The position numbers and the translations under genes are program-made. A stretch of 17,607 nt of DNA from Fidelibacterota bacterium. Its GTDB lineage: Bacteria > Pseudomonadota > Alphaproteobacteria > Rhodospirillales > Rhodospirillaceae. Shown piece after piece: positions 6,960 to 13,988 of the stretch (position 1 is the stretch's first letter; each line of letters opens with the position of its first letter). Under the pieces are notes generated by a model. It did no database searches, was not told where the DNA came from, and was given only the letters and a program-made list of their open reading frames with translations. The stretch lies in NCBI GenBank assembly GCA_947473445.1, contig CANJEU010000008.1, positions 1 through 17,607 of the forward strand. Direction: 5' to 3'.

Positions 6960-7478
6960 ATGACCGCTGTTTTGGGACTCTTACGCGGAATCGCGACCCG
7001 GCCCGCCAAACGCGCGCTGCTATTGACCCACAGCGCGTCCCTCATCCATGCCAAAGCGGGGCTTGAGGGCGACTTCGGACGGCGCGCCGGACGCTCCCAG
7101 ATAACCATCCTAAGTGAGGAAGCTTGGCGCGCGGCCTGCGAGGAGGTCGGCGCGGTTCTGCCCTGGACGATGCGCCGGGCCAATCTGCTCGTTGCCGGAA
7201 TACCCCTCTTGCCGCTCGCGGGATCACGCATCGCCATCGGCGAAGTCATCCTGGAAGTCACGATGGAGACCGATCCCTGCAAGCGCATGGATGAGGCGCA
7301 CGCCGGCCTGCGCCGCGCGCTCACGCCTGCCGCGCGCGGCGGCGTACGCTGCCGTGTCATTGCGGGCGGGAGGATCGCTGTCGGTAACGAGGTTATGTGG
7401 CAGGCGGCGATGGAGGATTTATTCGCCGCGCCGGAAACGCAGCGTGCGGCCTCGCACGCCGCACGCCTCTCTGGTTAG
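6960..7478 (+). CDS. MOSC domain-containing protein
   Basis: 172 residues; the ATG lies 9 bases after the upstream stop, within GGCGGCATG. The MOSC hallmarks are present: an N-terminal beta-barrel start (VLGLLRGIATRP), GLEGDFGRRAGRSQITILSEE resembling the GDxHxGxxxRQVxL stretch, RRANLLVAGIPL, and the conserved cysteine Cys107 in ETDPCKRMDEAHAGL. MOSC domains occur at the C terminus of Moco sulfurases and in proteins such as YiiM/YuaD, which handle molybdenum-cofactor sulfur or reduce hydroxylated compounds. This is a stand-alone version without the aminotransferase-like sulfurase domain. The His usually seen in GDxH appears as GDFG. The substrate is unknown. It converges with a small gene, their ends overlapping at 7475-7478. 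Confidence 0.85.
   Translation: MTAVLGLLRGIATRPAKRALLLTHSASLIHAKAGLEGDFGRRAGRSQITILSEEAWRAACEEVGAVLPWTMRRANLLVAGIPLLPLAGSRIAIGEVILEVTMETDPCKRMDEAHAGLRRALTPAARGGVRCRVIAGGRIAVGNEVMWQAAMEDLFAAPETQRAASHAARLSG
7442..7466. other. Perfect 9-bp inverted repeat at the converging gene ends
   Basis: GCGTGCGGC (7442-7450) and GCCGCACGC (7458-7466) form a GC-only hairpin with a 7-base loop. It lies inside the last codons of the MOSC gene and just beyond the stop of the small minus-strand gene. There is no T-run on either side, so at most it is a weak or Rho-assisted 3' end. Confidence 0.45.
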
Positions 7479-7573
7479 AACAGCGCCGACACCGTCGCGA
7501 CCACCGCGCTGGTGAGATACCCCGAGACCGCGATGGCATAGGCCGTATCCAGAAGCGTTGAATGTTTGGTCAT
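7475..7573 (-). CDS. 32-residue single-pass membrane peptide
   Basis: Starting at the ATG at 7573, the peptide begins MTKHSTLLDTAYAIAVSGYL and continues TSAVVATVSALF. The ribosome site is strong: AAAGGAAGG with GTGCCAA as spacer, much better than most genes in this window. That is the main reason to believe it over the longer frame starting at 7678. A short polar head is followed by about 22 hydrophobic and small residues, enough for one membrane helix and nothing else. I do not recognise the family. Possible roles are a small regulator of a membrane complex, a respiratory-complex subunit of the CydX kind, or a hydrophobic toxin-like peptide; none is supported further. A hairpin lies in its leader at 7644-7664. 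Confidence 0.5.
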   Translation of the reverse strand: MTKHSTLLDTAYAIAVSGYLTSAVVATVSALF

Positions 7574-7643
7574 TTGGCACCTTCCTTTCATCGTCCATAT
7601 CGGGTGATGAAGGCGCCCCTGCCATAAATACGGGTGCACGGCA

Positions 7644-7664
7644 GTCATGCTCCCCCCGCATGAC
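7644..7664. other. 7-bp inverted repeat with a homopolymer loop, leader of the 32-residue peptide
   Basis: GTCATGC (7644-7650) and GCATGAC (7658-7664) are exact inverse complements around TCCCCCC. In a minus-strand transcript the loop reads GGGGGGA. It lies between the DUF2794 stop and the small membrane-peptide gene, about 70 bases before that start. A 10-base palindrome, TGCAATTGCA, follows at 7674-7683. Confidence 0.5.
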
Positions 7665-7690
7665 ATAGGCCGTTGCAATTGCAGAGATAA

Positions 7691-8029
7691 TCAGCCCGAA
7701 ACGAGCTTGATCGGACGGTCGAAAACCGACAGCGCCTCGTCAAGGTCGGCGCTCTGCTTCAGCTTTACGCCGCGGTTCATCACGACGTAATGCGGGCTCG
7801 CGCTCTTGGCCTTCACCTGCTTCAGAATCTCGAACTGGGGCTGTTCACGGCTTGAGGCAAAAACCATGAAGCAGGCGGCCTCGGGGCTGTGATTGATGGC
7901 GTAGTCGCGCCATTCGCTGCGCCGCACGCGGCTGGCATACAGCGCGAGGAGACGGTTGAGTTCAGCTCGCGTGAAATGAAGATATGGTGCGCGACGCCGG
8001 AAGTCCTTGATGCGAACGACCGCGGACAT
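7691..8029 (-). CDS. DUF2794 family protein
   Basis: 112 residues. The core APYLHFTRAELNRLLALYA, then EWRDYAINHSPEAACFMVFA and the terminal segment ending LSVFDRPIKLVSG, match the alphaproteobacterial DUF2794 family as I know it. The central EWRDYAI is the most recognisable motif. The protein is small, soluble and basic at its N terminus (MSAVVRIKDFRRR), with no signal peptide. Function is unknown for the whole family. No good Shine-Dalgarno sequence precedes the ATG at 8029. The gene lies downstream of the lipoprotein gene on the same strand with a ~105-base gap in which I see nothing else. Confidence 0.85.
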   Translation of the reverse strand: MSAVVRIKDFRRRAPYLHFTRAELNRLLALYASRVRRSEWRDYAINHSPEAACFMVFASSREQPQFEILKQVKAKSASPHYVVMNRGVKLKQSADLDEALSVFDRPIKLVSG

Positions 8030-8134
8030 GATTGCCGTTAGACCGGAACACCATGACGCATAAGCATCATATTTTCAGACAGCGGAGGTCCGATCAAGCC
8101 TCGCAATGCAGGTCGCGGACCGTGCGGCGAGCCT

Positions 8135-8401
8135 CTATTTTCCAGACGAGCCCAATTCCTGGTTTTTGCTCACGACATCGGGCTGATCGAAGCAATTGGG
8201 GTCCCCGAGGGTGTCGTAGCAGTAGCGGCTGACGGTCTCGGGCTCCGGGGGGCGGGTATTGCAGGTTGCGTCGGCCGGCGCGCTGTCGTGGTTGGAGCAT
8301 ACGTACCCGAAGGCTTGCGCCCAAATCGGATCGGGGTCCCCGCCGCAGCTGCCAAGGACCAGCGGCAGGGCCGCTGCCGCAGCGAAAATCGAAATGCGCA
8401 T
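8135..8401 (-). CDS. Small cysteine-rich lipoprotein
   Basis: 88 residues. The signal peptide MRISIFAAAAALPLVLGSC ends in a lipobox (LGSC, lipidated Cys19), so the protein is expected to be anchored to the inner or outer membrane, facing the periplasm. The mature part is short, acidic and proline-rich and has four further cysteines (35, 47, 61, 70), suggesting two disulfides. The stretch RYCYDTLGDPNCF looks like a conserved motif, and I believe similar small lipoproteins occur in other alphaproteobacteria, but I cannot name the family. The start is supported by GAGGG about ten bases upstream. It is divergent from the TPR protein gene, and the 269-base gap between them must hold promoters for both. 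Confidence 0.75.
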   Translation of the reverse strand: MRISIFAAAAALPLVLGSCGGDPDPIWAQAFGYVCSNHDSAPADATCNTRPPEPETVSRYCYDTLGDPNCFDQPDVVSKNQELGSSGK

Positions 8402-8560
8402 GAAGAAGGCCCTCTTTTCACGATTTTAAGCCGTCTTTCATATATCCCGGCCGGCGTTAACAAAGCCTTGAAACCCCCCGCCGGCCCCGGGCGCGGCGGG
8501 CGGCCCGTTGCCCTAAAAAAGCCTGTGTTTTCAGGGGCCTTCCCTCAGCATCCCTTTGAA

Positions 8561-8589
8561 TTGCCTAACCTCTCCCGGTTCTTTATGTT
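8561..8589 (+). promoter_or_regulatory. Possible promoter of the TPR-bamB-der operon
   Basis: TTGCCT (8561-8566; 4 of 6) and TATGTT (8584-8589; 4 of 6) are separated by exactly 17 bases, about 80 bases before the TTG start. The AT-poor surroundings make it stand out, but neither box is strong. The rest of the gap 8402-8670 has a GC-rich inverted repeat around 8477-8506 and no credible gene. Confidence 0.3.
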
Positions 8590-8670
8590 TCCGGCGCATT
8601 TGCAAGGCGAACGGCGGGCCCGCCCGCCATCCCTTCGCGGGATCGCCGTACGAGAAGATAAGGAGCTCAC

Positions 8671-9540
8671 TTGACCGAGAAGGACGCCAGCCCGGCGCCG
8701 CAGCCGAAGAGGGGAATGTTTTCCCGCAAGCCGGCTGGAGAGCCGAAGGCCGAAGAGCCAAAGAAGGATGTCGAGCTCGACGGCCTGATGGCCGAGATCG
8801 AATCCGATCTCCGGGAAGACGAACTCAAGCGCATCTGGAGACGCTACGGCTCGACCTTCGTGACCGTTGCCGTTGTCTTCCTGTTGGCTGTCGCCGGCTA
8901 TGAAGGATGGCGCGCGTATGAAGCGCGCGAACACGCCAAGGTCGCGAGCATGTACGAAGAAGGCATGAGCCTCGCCGCCGATCAGAAGCTCGACGAAGCC
9001 AAGGCCAAATTCGCCGAAGTCGCAAAGACCTCGGACAAGCCCTACGCCTCGCTCGCCCGTCTCGTCGATGCGGGCATCCGGGTTGAACAGAACGACGTCG
9101 AAGGCGCAATAGGCCTTTACGCCTCGCTCGCCGCCGATACCAGCGCTGACCCGCTGTTCCGCGAGATGGCCGTTGTGCTCAAAGCGCTGCACAGCGTCGA
9201 CCGTGAAGATCCGAAGAAGATCGAAGCCGAACTGGCGCCGCTGACGAAGGTCAGCACGTTCAAGCACTCGGCGATCGAACTCACGGCACTGCTGGCCGCC
9301 AAACAGGGCGACACGGCGCGCGCGGCGACCCTTGCGCAAAGTCTGGTGGATGACACCGCTACGCCGCAAGCGATGCGGGGGCGCGCCACGGAACTCGCTG
9401 CGCTTTATAAAGCCGGCGTGGTCCCCAAGACACTGCCGCCGCCGCCTGTGAACGCAGGCGCGCCGCCGTCCGTCACCGATCTCGTTGCGCCCGTTGCCGA
9501 AGCCGAACCTCAGCCGGCACGTCCGCCGGCGAAACAATAG
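8671..9540 (+). CDS. TPR-repeat inner-membrane protein, YfgM-like
   Basis: 289 residues from a TTG start. AAGGAG precedes it by 6 bases, and no ATG in the right place competes. The N-terminal ~55 residues are charged and cytoplasmic. The motif DELKRIWRRYG leads into one membrane helix at about 58-80. After that come TPR-like helical pairs (~85-250) facing the periplasm, for example YEEGMSLAADQKLDEAKAKFAEV as a helix pair. A proline/alanine-rich tail ends the protein. YfgM in enterobacteria is a SecYEG- and PpiD-associated periplasmic chaperone helper. The same gene order, yfgM-bamB-der, occurs in E. coli, which supports orthology even though sequence identity is expected to be low. It lies 15 bases upstream of bamB, in one operon. 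Confidence 0.85.
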   Translation: MTEKDASPAPQPKRGMFSRKPAGEPKAEEPKKDVELDGLMAEIESDLREDELKRIWRRYGSTFVTVAVVFLLAVAGYEGWRAYEAREHAKVASMYEEGMSLAADQKLDEAKAKFAEVAKTSDKPYASLARLVDAGIRVEQNDVEGAIGLYASLAADTSADPLFREMAVVLKALHSVDREDPKKIEAELAPLTKVSTFKHSAIELTALLAAKQGDTARAATLAQSLVDDTATPQAMRGRATELAALYKAGVVPKTLPPPPVNAGAPPSVTDLVAPVAEAEPQPARPPAKQ

Positions 9541-9555
9541 CCATCAAGGCCATCA

Positions 9556-10887
9556 ATGCGTTTCGTCCGTGCACTTTCGTTTGTTCTCGTCGCAGCTTCG
9601 CTTGCCGGCTGTTCCACCATCGGCGACATGTTCTCCAGCGATAACGATGAAGTGCTGCCAGGCACGCGCATCTCGGTTCTGGCGCTCGAGCGCGAACTGC
9701 GCCCGTCCATCGAAACCACGGACACGCGCATCGTGCTTCCCCAACCGCAAGATACGGCCCAGTGGCCCGGCGCAGGCGGTCTTTCGCACCACGCCATGCA
9801 CCATATGCTGATCAGCGATCTGCCCACTCGCGCGTGGTCGGCAGGCATTGGTGAAGGTTCGGGCCTGCGCAATCGTATGTTCGCCGAGCCGATCATCTCC
9901 GGCGGACGCATCTACACCATGGATGCCGACGCCCGTGTCGCGGCCTTCGACGCCAAGACCGGCCGCCGCCTATGGCGCATTGAAGCTGCGCCCGAGAAAG
10001 AAGAAGACAATCACTTCAACGGCGGCGCGATTGCCATTGAGGGCGACACGATTTTTGCGACCTTGGGCGCCGCGGAAGTGCTGGCGATGAGCGCTTCTGA
10101 CGGGAAGATACTTTGGCGCGTGACGACCGAAACCCCAGTGCGCGCCGCGCCCGCCGTCAGTGGCGGACGCGTGTTCGTCACCACCATCGAAAACCAAGTC
10201 ATCGCTTTTGCCGCGAACAACGGCGAGCAGCTGTGGACCTACGCCGGAGCATCGACGCCGACGATCCTGCTGGGCGGCTCGGCGCCGGCGGTCGACGGCG
10301 GCGTGGTCGTGGCCGCGCTCTCGACCGGTGAACTTGCCGCGCTGCGCGCCGATAACGGCTCGCTGCTGTGGAGCGAAACGGTCGTCGCCATCCGCCGCAC
10401 GGAAGCCGCCGCCAGCTTGCCTGATATCGCCGCGCGCCCGGTCATTGATCGCGGCCGCGTTTATGCGGTGGGCCAGTCGGGCCTGATCGTCGCCATCGAT
10501 CTGCGTACCGGCAACCGTCTGTGGGAAGCCCCGGTCGCGGGGATCTATCAGCCGTGGATCGCGGGCGATTTCCTCTACACGGTCACCATCGATGCCGAAG
10601 CGGTCTGCATGGACGCGCGTTCGGGCCGCATTCTGTGGGTGACCCAGCTGCGCGCCTGGGAAGACGAGAACGACCGTGAAGACCGCGTGATCTGGGCCGG
10701 CCCCGTGCTGGCGTCGGACCGCCTGATCCTCGTCAACTCGCTCAGCGAAGCGATCTCCATTTCGCCCTACTCGGGCGAAGTGATGGGTCAAATTGATTTG
10801 CCTGCTTCGACGACGATGGCGCCGGTGTTTGCCGATGCCACCATGTATGTGCTCGACGACGACGGCGATCTGACCGCCTATCGCTAA
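9556..10887 (+). CDS. bamB: Outer-membrane protein assembly factor BamB
   Basis: 443 residues. The signal peptide ends in the lipobox SLAGC with lipidated Cys19, so the mature protein is an outer-membrane lipoprotein facing the periplasm. After a ~90-residue linker come repeated PQQ-type beta-propeller blades of the form YxxDAxTGxxLW: GRIYTMDADARVAAFDAKTG, then LAMSASDGKILWRV, IAFAANNGEQLWTYA, AALRADNGSLLWSE, VAIDLRTGNRLWEA and VCMDARSGRILWVT. These give the eight-bladed propeller of BamB. BamB binds the POTRA domains of BamA and helps fold outer-membrane barrels. Its position between the TPR protein and der is the conserved proteobacterial arrangement. The linker is longer than in E. coli BamB (total 392 residues there). 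Confidence 0.93.
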   Translation: MRFVRALSFVLVAASLAGCSTIGDMFSSDNDEVLPGTRISVLALERELRPSIETTDTRIVLPQPQDTAQWPGAGGLSHHAMHHMLISDLPTRAWSAGIGEGSGLRNRMFAEPIISGGRIYTMDADARVAAFDAKTGRRLWRIEAAPEKEEDNHFNGGAIAIEGDTIFATLGAAEVLAMSASDGKILWRVTTETPVRAAPAVSGGRVFVTTIENQVIAFAANNGEQLWTYAGASTPTILLGGSAPAVDGGVVVAALSTGELAALRADNGSLLWSETVVAIRRTEAAASLPDIAARPVIDRGRVYAVGQSGLIVAIDLRTGNRLWEAPVAGIYQPWIAGDFLYTVTIDAEAVCMDARSGRILWVTQLRAWEDENDREDRVIWAGPVLASDRLILVNSLSEAISISPYSGEVMGQIDLPASTTMAPVFADATMYVLDDDGDLTAYR

Positions 10888-10911
10888 GACGCGAAGGATC
10901 TCGTGTTCGGG

Positions 10912-10937
10912 CGCCATTTCAGTACGCTGAAGTGGTG
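10912..10937 (+). other. Intercistronic stem-loop between bamB and der
   Basis: CGCCATTTCAG (10912-10922) pairs with CTGAAGTGGTG (10927-10937) over 11 positions, with two G-U wobbles and a TACG tetraloop. No T-run follows, so it is more likely an mRNA stabiliser or processing site than a terminator. It begins 25 bases after the bamB stop and ends about 50 bases before der. Confidence 0.5.
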
Positions 10938-10986
10938 GCCGTCCCATTTGCTGCATCACCTTCTACCTCGCTAGGACTAACGACGT

Positions 10987-12486
10987 ATGGCCCGCAAAAC
11001 CCACCGCAAGCATTCCGGCGGCACCGCCCGCACGCAGCTTGCCCGCACGCGCGAGAAGCGCGGCGATGCGCGCCCGTCCTTCACGGTGGCCATCGTCGGC
11101 CGCCCGAACGTCGGCAAGTCCACGTTGTTCAACCGTTTGATCGGCCGTCGCGAAGCCATCGTGCACGACCGGCCGGGCGTCACCCGCGACCGGCGCGAAG
11201 CCATTGGGTCCCTGGGCGGCCTCACCTTCACCGTCATCGACACCGCCGGCCTTGAAGACGTCGATGTCGAGACGCTTGAAGGGCGTATGCGCCGCCAGAC
11301 CGAGAAAGCCATCGCCGATGCCGATGTGGCGTTGTTCCTGCTCGATGCGCGCGCCGGCATCACGCCGCTCGATGAACACTTCGCCGATCTGTTGCGCCGG
11401 AGCCGTACGCCCATCCTGCTCGTCGCCAACAAAACAGAAGGCAAGGGCAGCGAGAGCGCGCTCTATGACGCCTTCCGTCTTGGCCTTGGCGAGGCCCTGC
11501 CGATTTCGGCAGAACATGGCCAAGGTCTCGATGGACTTTATGTCGCGCTGGTTCCCTTCGCCCCCCCTGAGGATCTCGAAGCCATCGAGGACGACGAGGA
11601 GGAGGAAGCCGAGCCCGCGCCCCTGGCGGAAGGCGAAGAGCCGCCGCCGGGCCCCGTGCGTCCGCTCCAGCTCGCGATCATCGGCCGGCCAAATACCGGG
11701 AAATCCACGCTCATCAATCGCCTTGTGGGCGAAGACCGCGTGCTCACCGGTCCCGAAGCTGGAATCACGCGCGATGCAATCCACATCGACTGGACATACA
11801 AGTTTCCCGATGGATCGACCCGCGAGATTCGCCTGGTCGATACCGCGGGCGTGCGCCGGCGCGTCAAGATTACCGATGCGGTCGAAAAGCTTTCTGTCGG
11901 CGACACCTTCGAAGCCATTCGTCTGGCCGAAGTGGTCGTGCTGGTCGTGGACTCAGAAGCGCCGCTCGACAACCAGGAACTGACGCTTGCGCGTTTTGTC
12001 GCCGAGGAAGGCCGCGCCCTCGTCATCGCGGTCAACAAGTGGGACGCCGTCAAAGAAAAGCGATCGATTCTGCAGATGGTCGAGGATCGCCTCGCGACAT
12101 CGCTTGCGCAGGTCCGCGGTATTCCCATCGTCACGCTGTCGGCCAAGACGGGCCAGCGTGTCGATAGCCTGATGGATGCGGTGTTCGCCGTGCACGCCAC
12201 TTGGAACAAGCACATCTCGACCAATCCGCTCAATCGCTGGCTCGCGGCCGCGACGCGCGCCCATCCGCCGCCGCTTTCCATTCACAAGCAGCGCATCAAG
12301 TTGCGCTATATGACTCAGGCCAAGACGCGCCCGCCGACGTTTGTGATTTTCTCGACCCGCGCGGCCGACTTGCCCGATGCCTATATGCGGTATCTGACCA
12401 ACGGGATTCGCGACACGTTCGACCTCGACGGCGTGCCGATCCGCATCCATTTGCGCAAGCCGAAGAACCCGTTCGAGGATGATTAA
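10987..12486 (+). CDS. der: Ribosome-assembly GTPase Der (EngA)
   Basis: 499 residues. Two tandem G domains are clear. The first P-loop is GRPNVGKS (38-45), with DTAGLED and G4 motif NKTE. The second is GRPNTGKS (233-240), with DTAGVRRR and NKWD. The C-terminal KH-like domain begins near STNPLNRWL and ends in RIHLRKPKNPFEDD. Der binds the 50S subunit and is needed for its maturation. Two features stand out: a basic ~31-residue extension before the first domain (MARKTHRKHSGGTARTQLAR...) and an acidic linker between the domains (EDDEEEE at ~201-207). The ATG at 10987 follows TAGGA; no better internal start has a ribosome site, so the extension is probably real. G4 of domain 1 has Glu in place of Asp, which I believe is common in Der. 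Confidence 0.96.
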   Translation: MARKTHRKHSGGTARTQLARTREKRGDARPSFTVAIVGRPNVGKSTLFNRLIGRREAIVHDRPGVTRDRREAIGSLGGLTFTVIDTAGLEDVDVETLEGRMRRQTEKAIADADVALFLLDARAGITPLDEHFADLLRRSRTPILLVANKTEGKGSESALYDAFRLGLGEALPISAEHGQGLDGLYVALVPFAPPEDLEAIEDDEEEEAEPAPLAEGEEPPPGPVRPLQLAIIGRPNTGKSTLINRLVGEDRVLTGPEAGITRDAIHIDWTYKFPDGSTREIRLVDTAGVRRRVKITDAVEKLSVGDTFEAIRLAEVVVLVVDSEAPLDNQELTLARFVAEEGRALVIAVNKWDAVKEKRSILQMVEDRLATSLAQVRGIPIVTLSAKTGQRVDSLMDAVFAVHATWNKHISTNPLNRWLAAATRAHPPPLSIHKQRIKLRYMTQAKTRPPTFVIFSTRAADLPDAYMRYLTNGIRDTFDLDGVPIRIHLRKPKNPFEDD

Positions 12487-12519
12487 AGCGGGTCATCGGT
12501 TGCCGAGCGGACCGCTTTA
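12484..12519 (+). terminator. Two-tier hairpin overlapping the der stop codon
   Basis: TAAAGCGG (12484-12491, its TAA being the der stop) and CCGCTTTA (12512-12519) are an exact 8-base inverted repeat. Inside the loop TCGG-TTG-CCGA makes a second small stem. Only three T lie on the 3' arm and no T-run follows, so termination would be weak or Rho-assisted. It marks the probable end of the operon before the cupin gene. Confidence 0.4.
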
Positions 12520-12582
12520 GCCTCTTCGCCTCCCCGCGCGCGTTATGGCATCATCAGGCCTTCGACCGGGGAGGGTCACACC

Positions 12583-13089
12583 ATGAACGCACTGCGCGTC
12601 ATTGCCGCCGCTGCGACTCTATTGATCAGTAGCGCGGCCGGCGCCGCCGAACCGGGCGCCCCTGTCTTCGATCCAAAGATCCTTGATCCGAAGGCGCTCA
12701 GTTTCATCATCCCCAAGGACATCAAGTGGACGCCGTCCACCTCGTCGGCGGGGCTGGAGACCGCCGTGCTGGCGGGCGATCCCGCCAAACCCGGCGCGTT
12801 CTACTTCACCCTCAACAGGTGGAAGCCGGGCAGCTTCAGCCGGCCCCATTTCCACGAGAACGATCGCTTCATCTATGTCGTCTCCGGCACGTGGTGGGTC
12901 GGCACGGGCGACGTCTTCGACCCTGCCAATGCCACTGTGCCCATGGGCGCGGGCGCGTTCGTCACCCATCATGCAAAACAAGTCCACTGGGATGGCGCTA
13001 AGGACGAAGAAGCCGTCATCGCCATCATGGGCCTCGGGCCCGGCACGACCAAACCTTCGCCGACGGCGAAAATTCCGCCCCAGAAGTAG
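12583..13089 (+). CDS. Secreted cupin-domain protein
   Basis: 168 residues; GGGAGG about 8 bases before the ATG supports the start. Residues 1-22 are a Sec signal peptide (MNALRVIAAAATLLISSAAGA), so the protein is periplasmic or secreted. A single cupin barrel follows. Motif 1 is SRPHFHENDRFIYVVSGTWWVG, with HxH metal ligands and the closing Gly. Motif 2 is PMGAGAFVTHHAKQVHWDG, with the P-x-G turn and a histidine ligand. The fold can host an Fe, Mn or Zn site and can be an oxygenase, isomerase or binding protein; the sequence alone does not say which. The gene has its own spacing from der and probably its own promoter. It ends only 6 bases from the convergent metallo-hydrolase gene. Confidence 0.82.
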   Translation: MNALRVIAAAATLLISSAAGAAEPGAPVFDPKILDPKALSFIIPKDIKWTPSTSSAGLETAVLAGDPAKPGAFYFTLNRWKPGSFSRPHFHENDRFIYVVSGTWWVGTGDVFDPANATVPMGAGAFVTHHAKQVHWDGAKDEEAVIAIMGLGPGTTKPSPTAKIPPQK

Positions 13090-13095
13090 GCAGCG

Positions 13096-13959
13096 CTACA
13101 GCGTGTTGAGCGGCACTTTCACATAGGAAATGCCGTTGTCCTCCGGCGGGGGCAATTCGCCGGCGCGGAGATTGATCTGGATCGCCGGGATCAGAAGCGC
13201 GGGCATTTTCAGCCCCTTGTCGCGCGCGGTGCGCATCGCAACGAACTCCACTTCGCTCACGCCCTCGCGCATATGCACGTTTGTGGCGCGCTGCGCGGCC
13301 ACCGTTGTTTCCCATGCATAATCATCGCGGCCCGGGGCTTTATAGTCGTGGCAGCAGAAAATTCGTGTGTCGTCCGGCAGGGCCAACACCTTGCGCACGG
13401 ACCGGTAGAGCGCGCCGGCATCCCCGCCGGGGAAGTCGGTCCGCGCGCTTCCGTAGTCGGGCATGAACATCGTGTCGCCGACGAATGCAGCGTCCGCGAT
13501 CACATAGGTGACGCAGGCCGGCGTATGACCCGGCGTTTGAATGACCCGCCCGCGCAGTGATCCGACAGCGAACGTGTCTTCATTTCCAAATAGTCTATCG
13601 AACTGGCTACCGTCGGTCGCGAGGTCCGTAAGATTGAAGAGTTTTGCGAACGTCTTCTGAACGCCGGCAATCCCATCGCCGATTCCGATTTTGACGCCGA
13701 GCGTTTTACGCAGCACGTGCCCCGCTGAAAGGTGATCGGCATGGACGTGGGTCTCAAGCACCCACTGCGGGGAAAGGCCCTGCTCACACACATACGCAAA
13801 GATCTGGTCCACCGATTCAGTCGACGTCCGGCCCGCGGCGGCGTCAAAGTCCAAGACCGGGTCGACGATGGCGCACGCCTTGGTCGACGGATCGGAAACG
13901 ACGTGGCTCACCGTGAAGGTGACCGGATCGAAGAAGGAACGAACACACGCGGCGGACAT
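13096..13959 (-). CDS. MBL-fold metallo-hydrolase, persulfide dioxygenase (ETHE1/Blh) type
   Basis: 287 residues from the ATG at 13959; the frame extends upstream to 14052, but that region overlaps the divergent regulator and is non-conserved. The opening FFDPVTFTVSHVVSDP and DPVLDFDAAAGRTSTE are typical of the Blh/ETHE1 group. Metal ligands are H71, H73, D75 and H76 (THVHADH), H145 (TPGHT), D162 (VGDTMF) and H204 (CCHDYK). ARTDFPGGD matches the sulfur-dioxygenase signature region, where glyoxalase II differs. The likely reaction is oxidation of glutathione persulfide to sulfite, in sulfide detoxification. In rhizobia and Xylella the homologue is controlled by BigR; no BigR gene is seen here. 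It is divergent from a PadR regulator with about 77 bases between the starts. Confidence 0.87.
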   Translation of the reverse strand: MSAACVRSFFDPVTFTVSHVVSDPSTKACAIVDPVLDFDAAAGRTSTESVDQIFAYVCEQGLSPQWVLETHVHADHLSAGHVLRKTLGVKIGIGDGIAGVQKTFAKLFNLTDLATDGSQFDRLFGNEDTFAVGSLRGRVIQTPGHTPACVTYVIADAAFVGDTMFMPDYGSARTDFPGGDAGALYRSVRKVLALPDDTRIFCCHDYKAPGRDDYAWETTVAAQRATNVHMREGVSEVEFVAMRTARDKGLKMPALLIPAIQINLRAGELPPPEDNGISYVKVPLNTL

Positions 13960-13988
13960 GGCGCGACAATGCGAAACGGGCGCGAATC

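Noticed and set aside
8514..8540. Possible minus-strand terminator: CCTG/CAGG stem followed by six T on the minus strand
   Set aside because: The stem is only four pairs, and the site lies upstream of the minus-strand lipoprotein gene, where no transcript is expected to end.
8545..9537. Long minus-strand open frame opposite the TPR protein gene; similar ones lie opposite bamB (9970-10959) and der (10963-11784)
   Set aside because: All mirror well-supported genes in codon-position GC, lack ribosome sites and domains, and are low-complexity Arg/Gly-rich.
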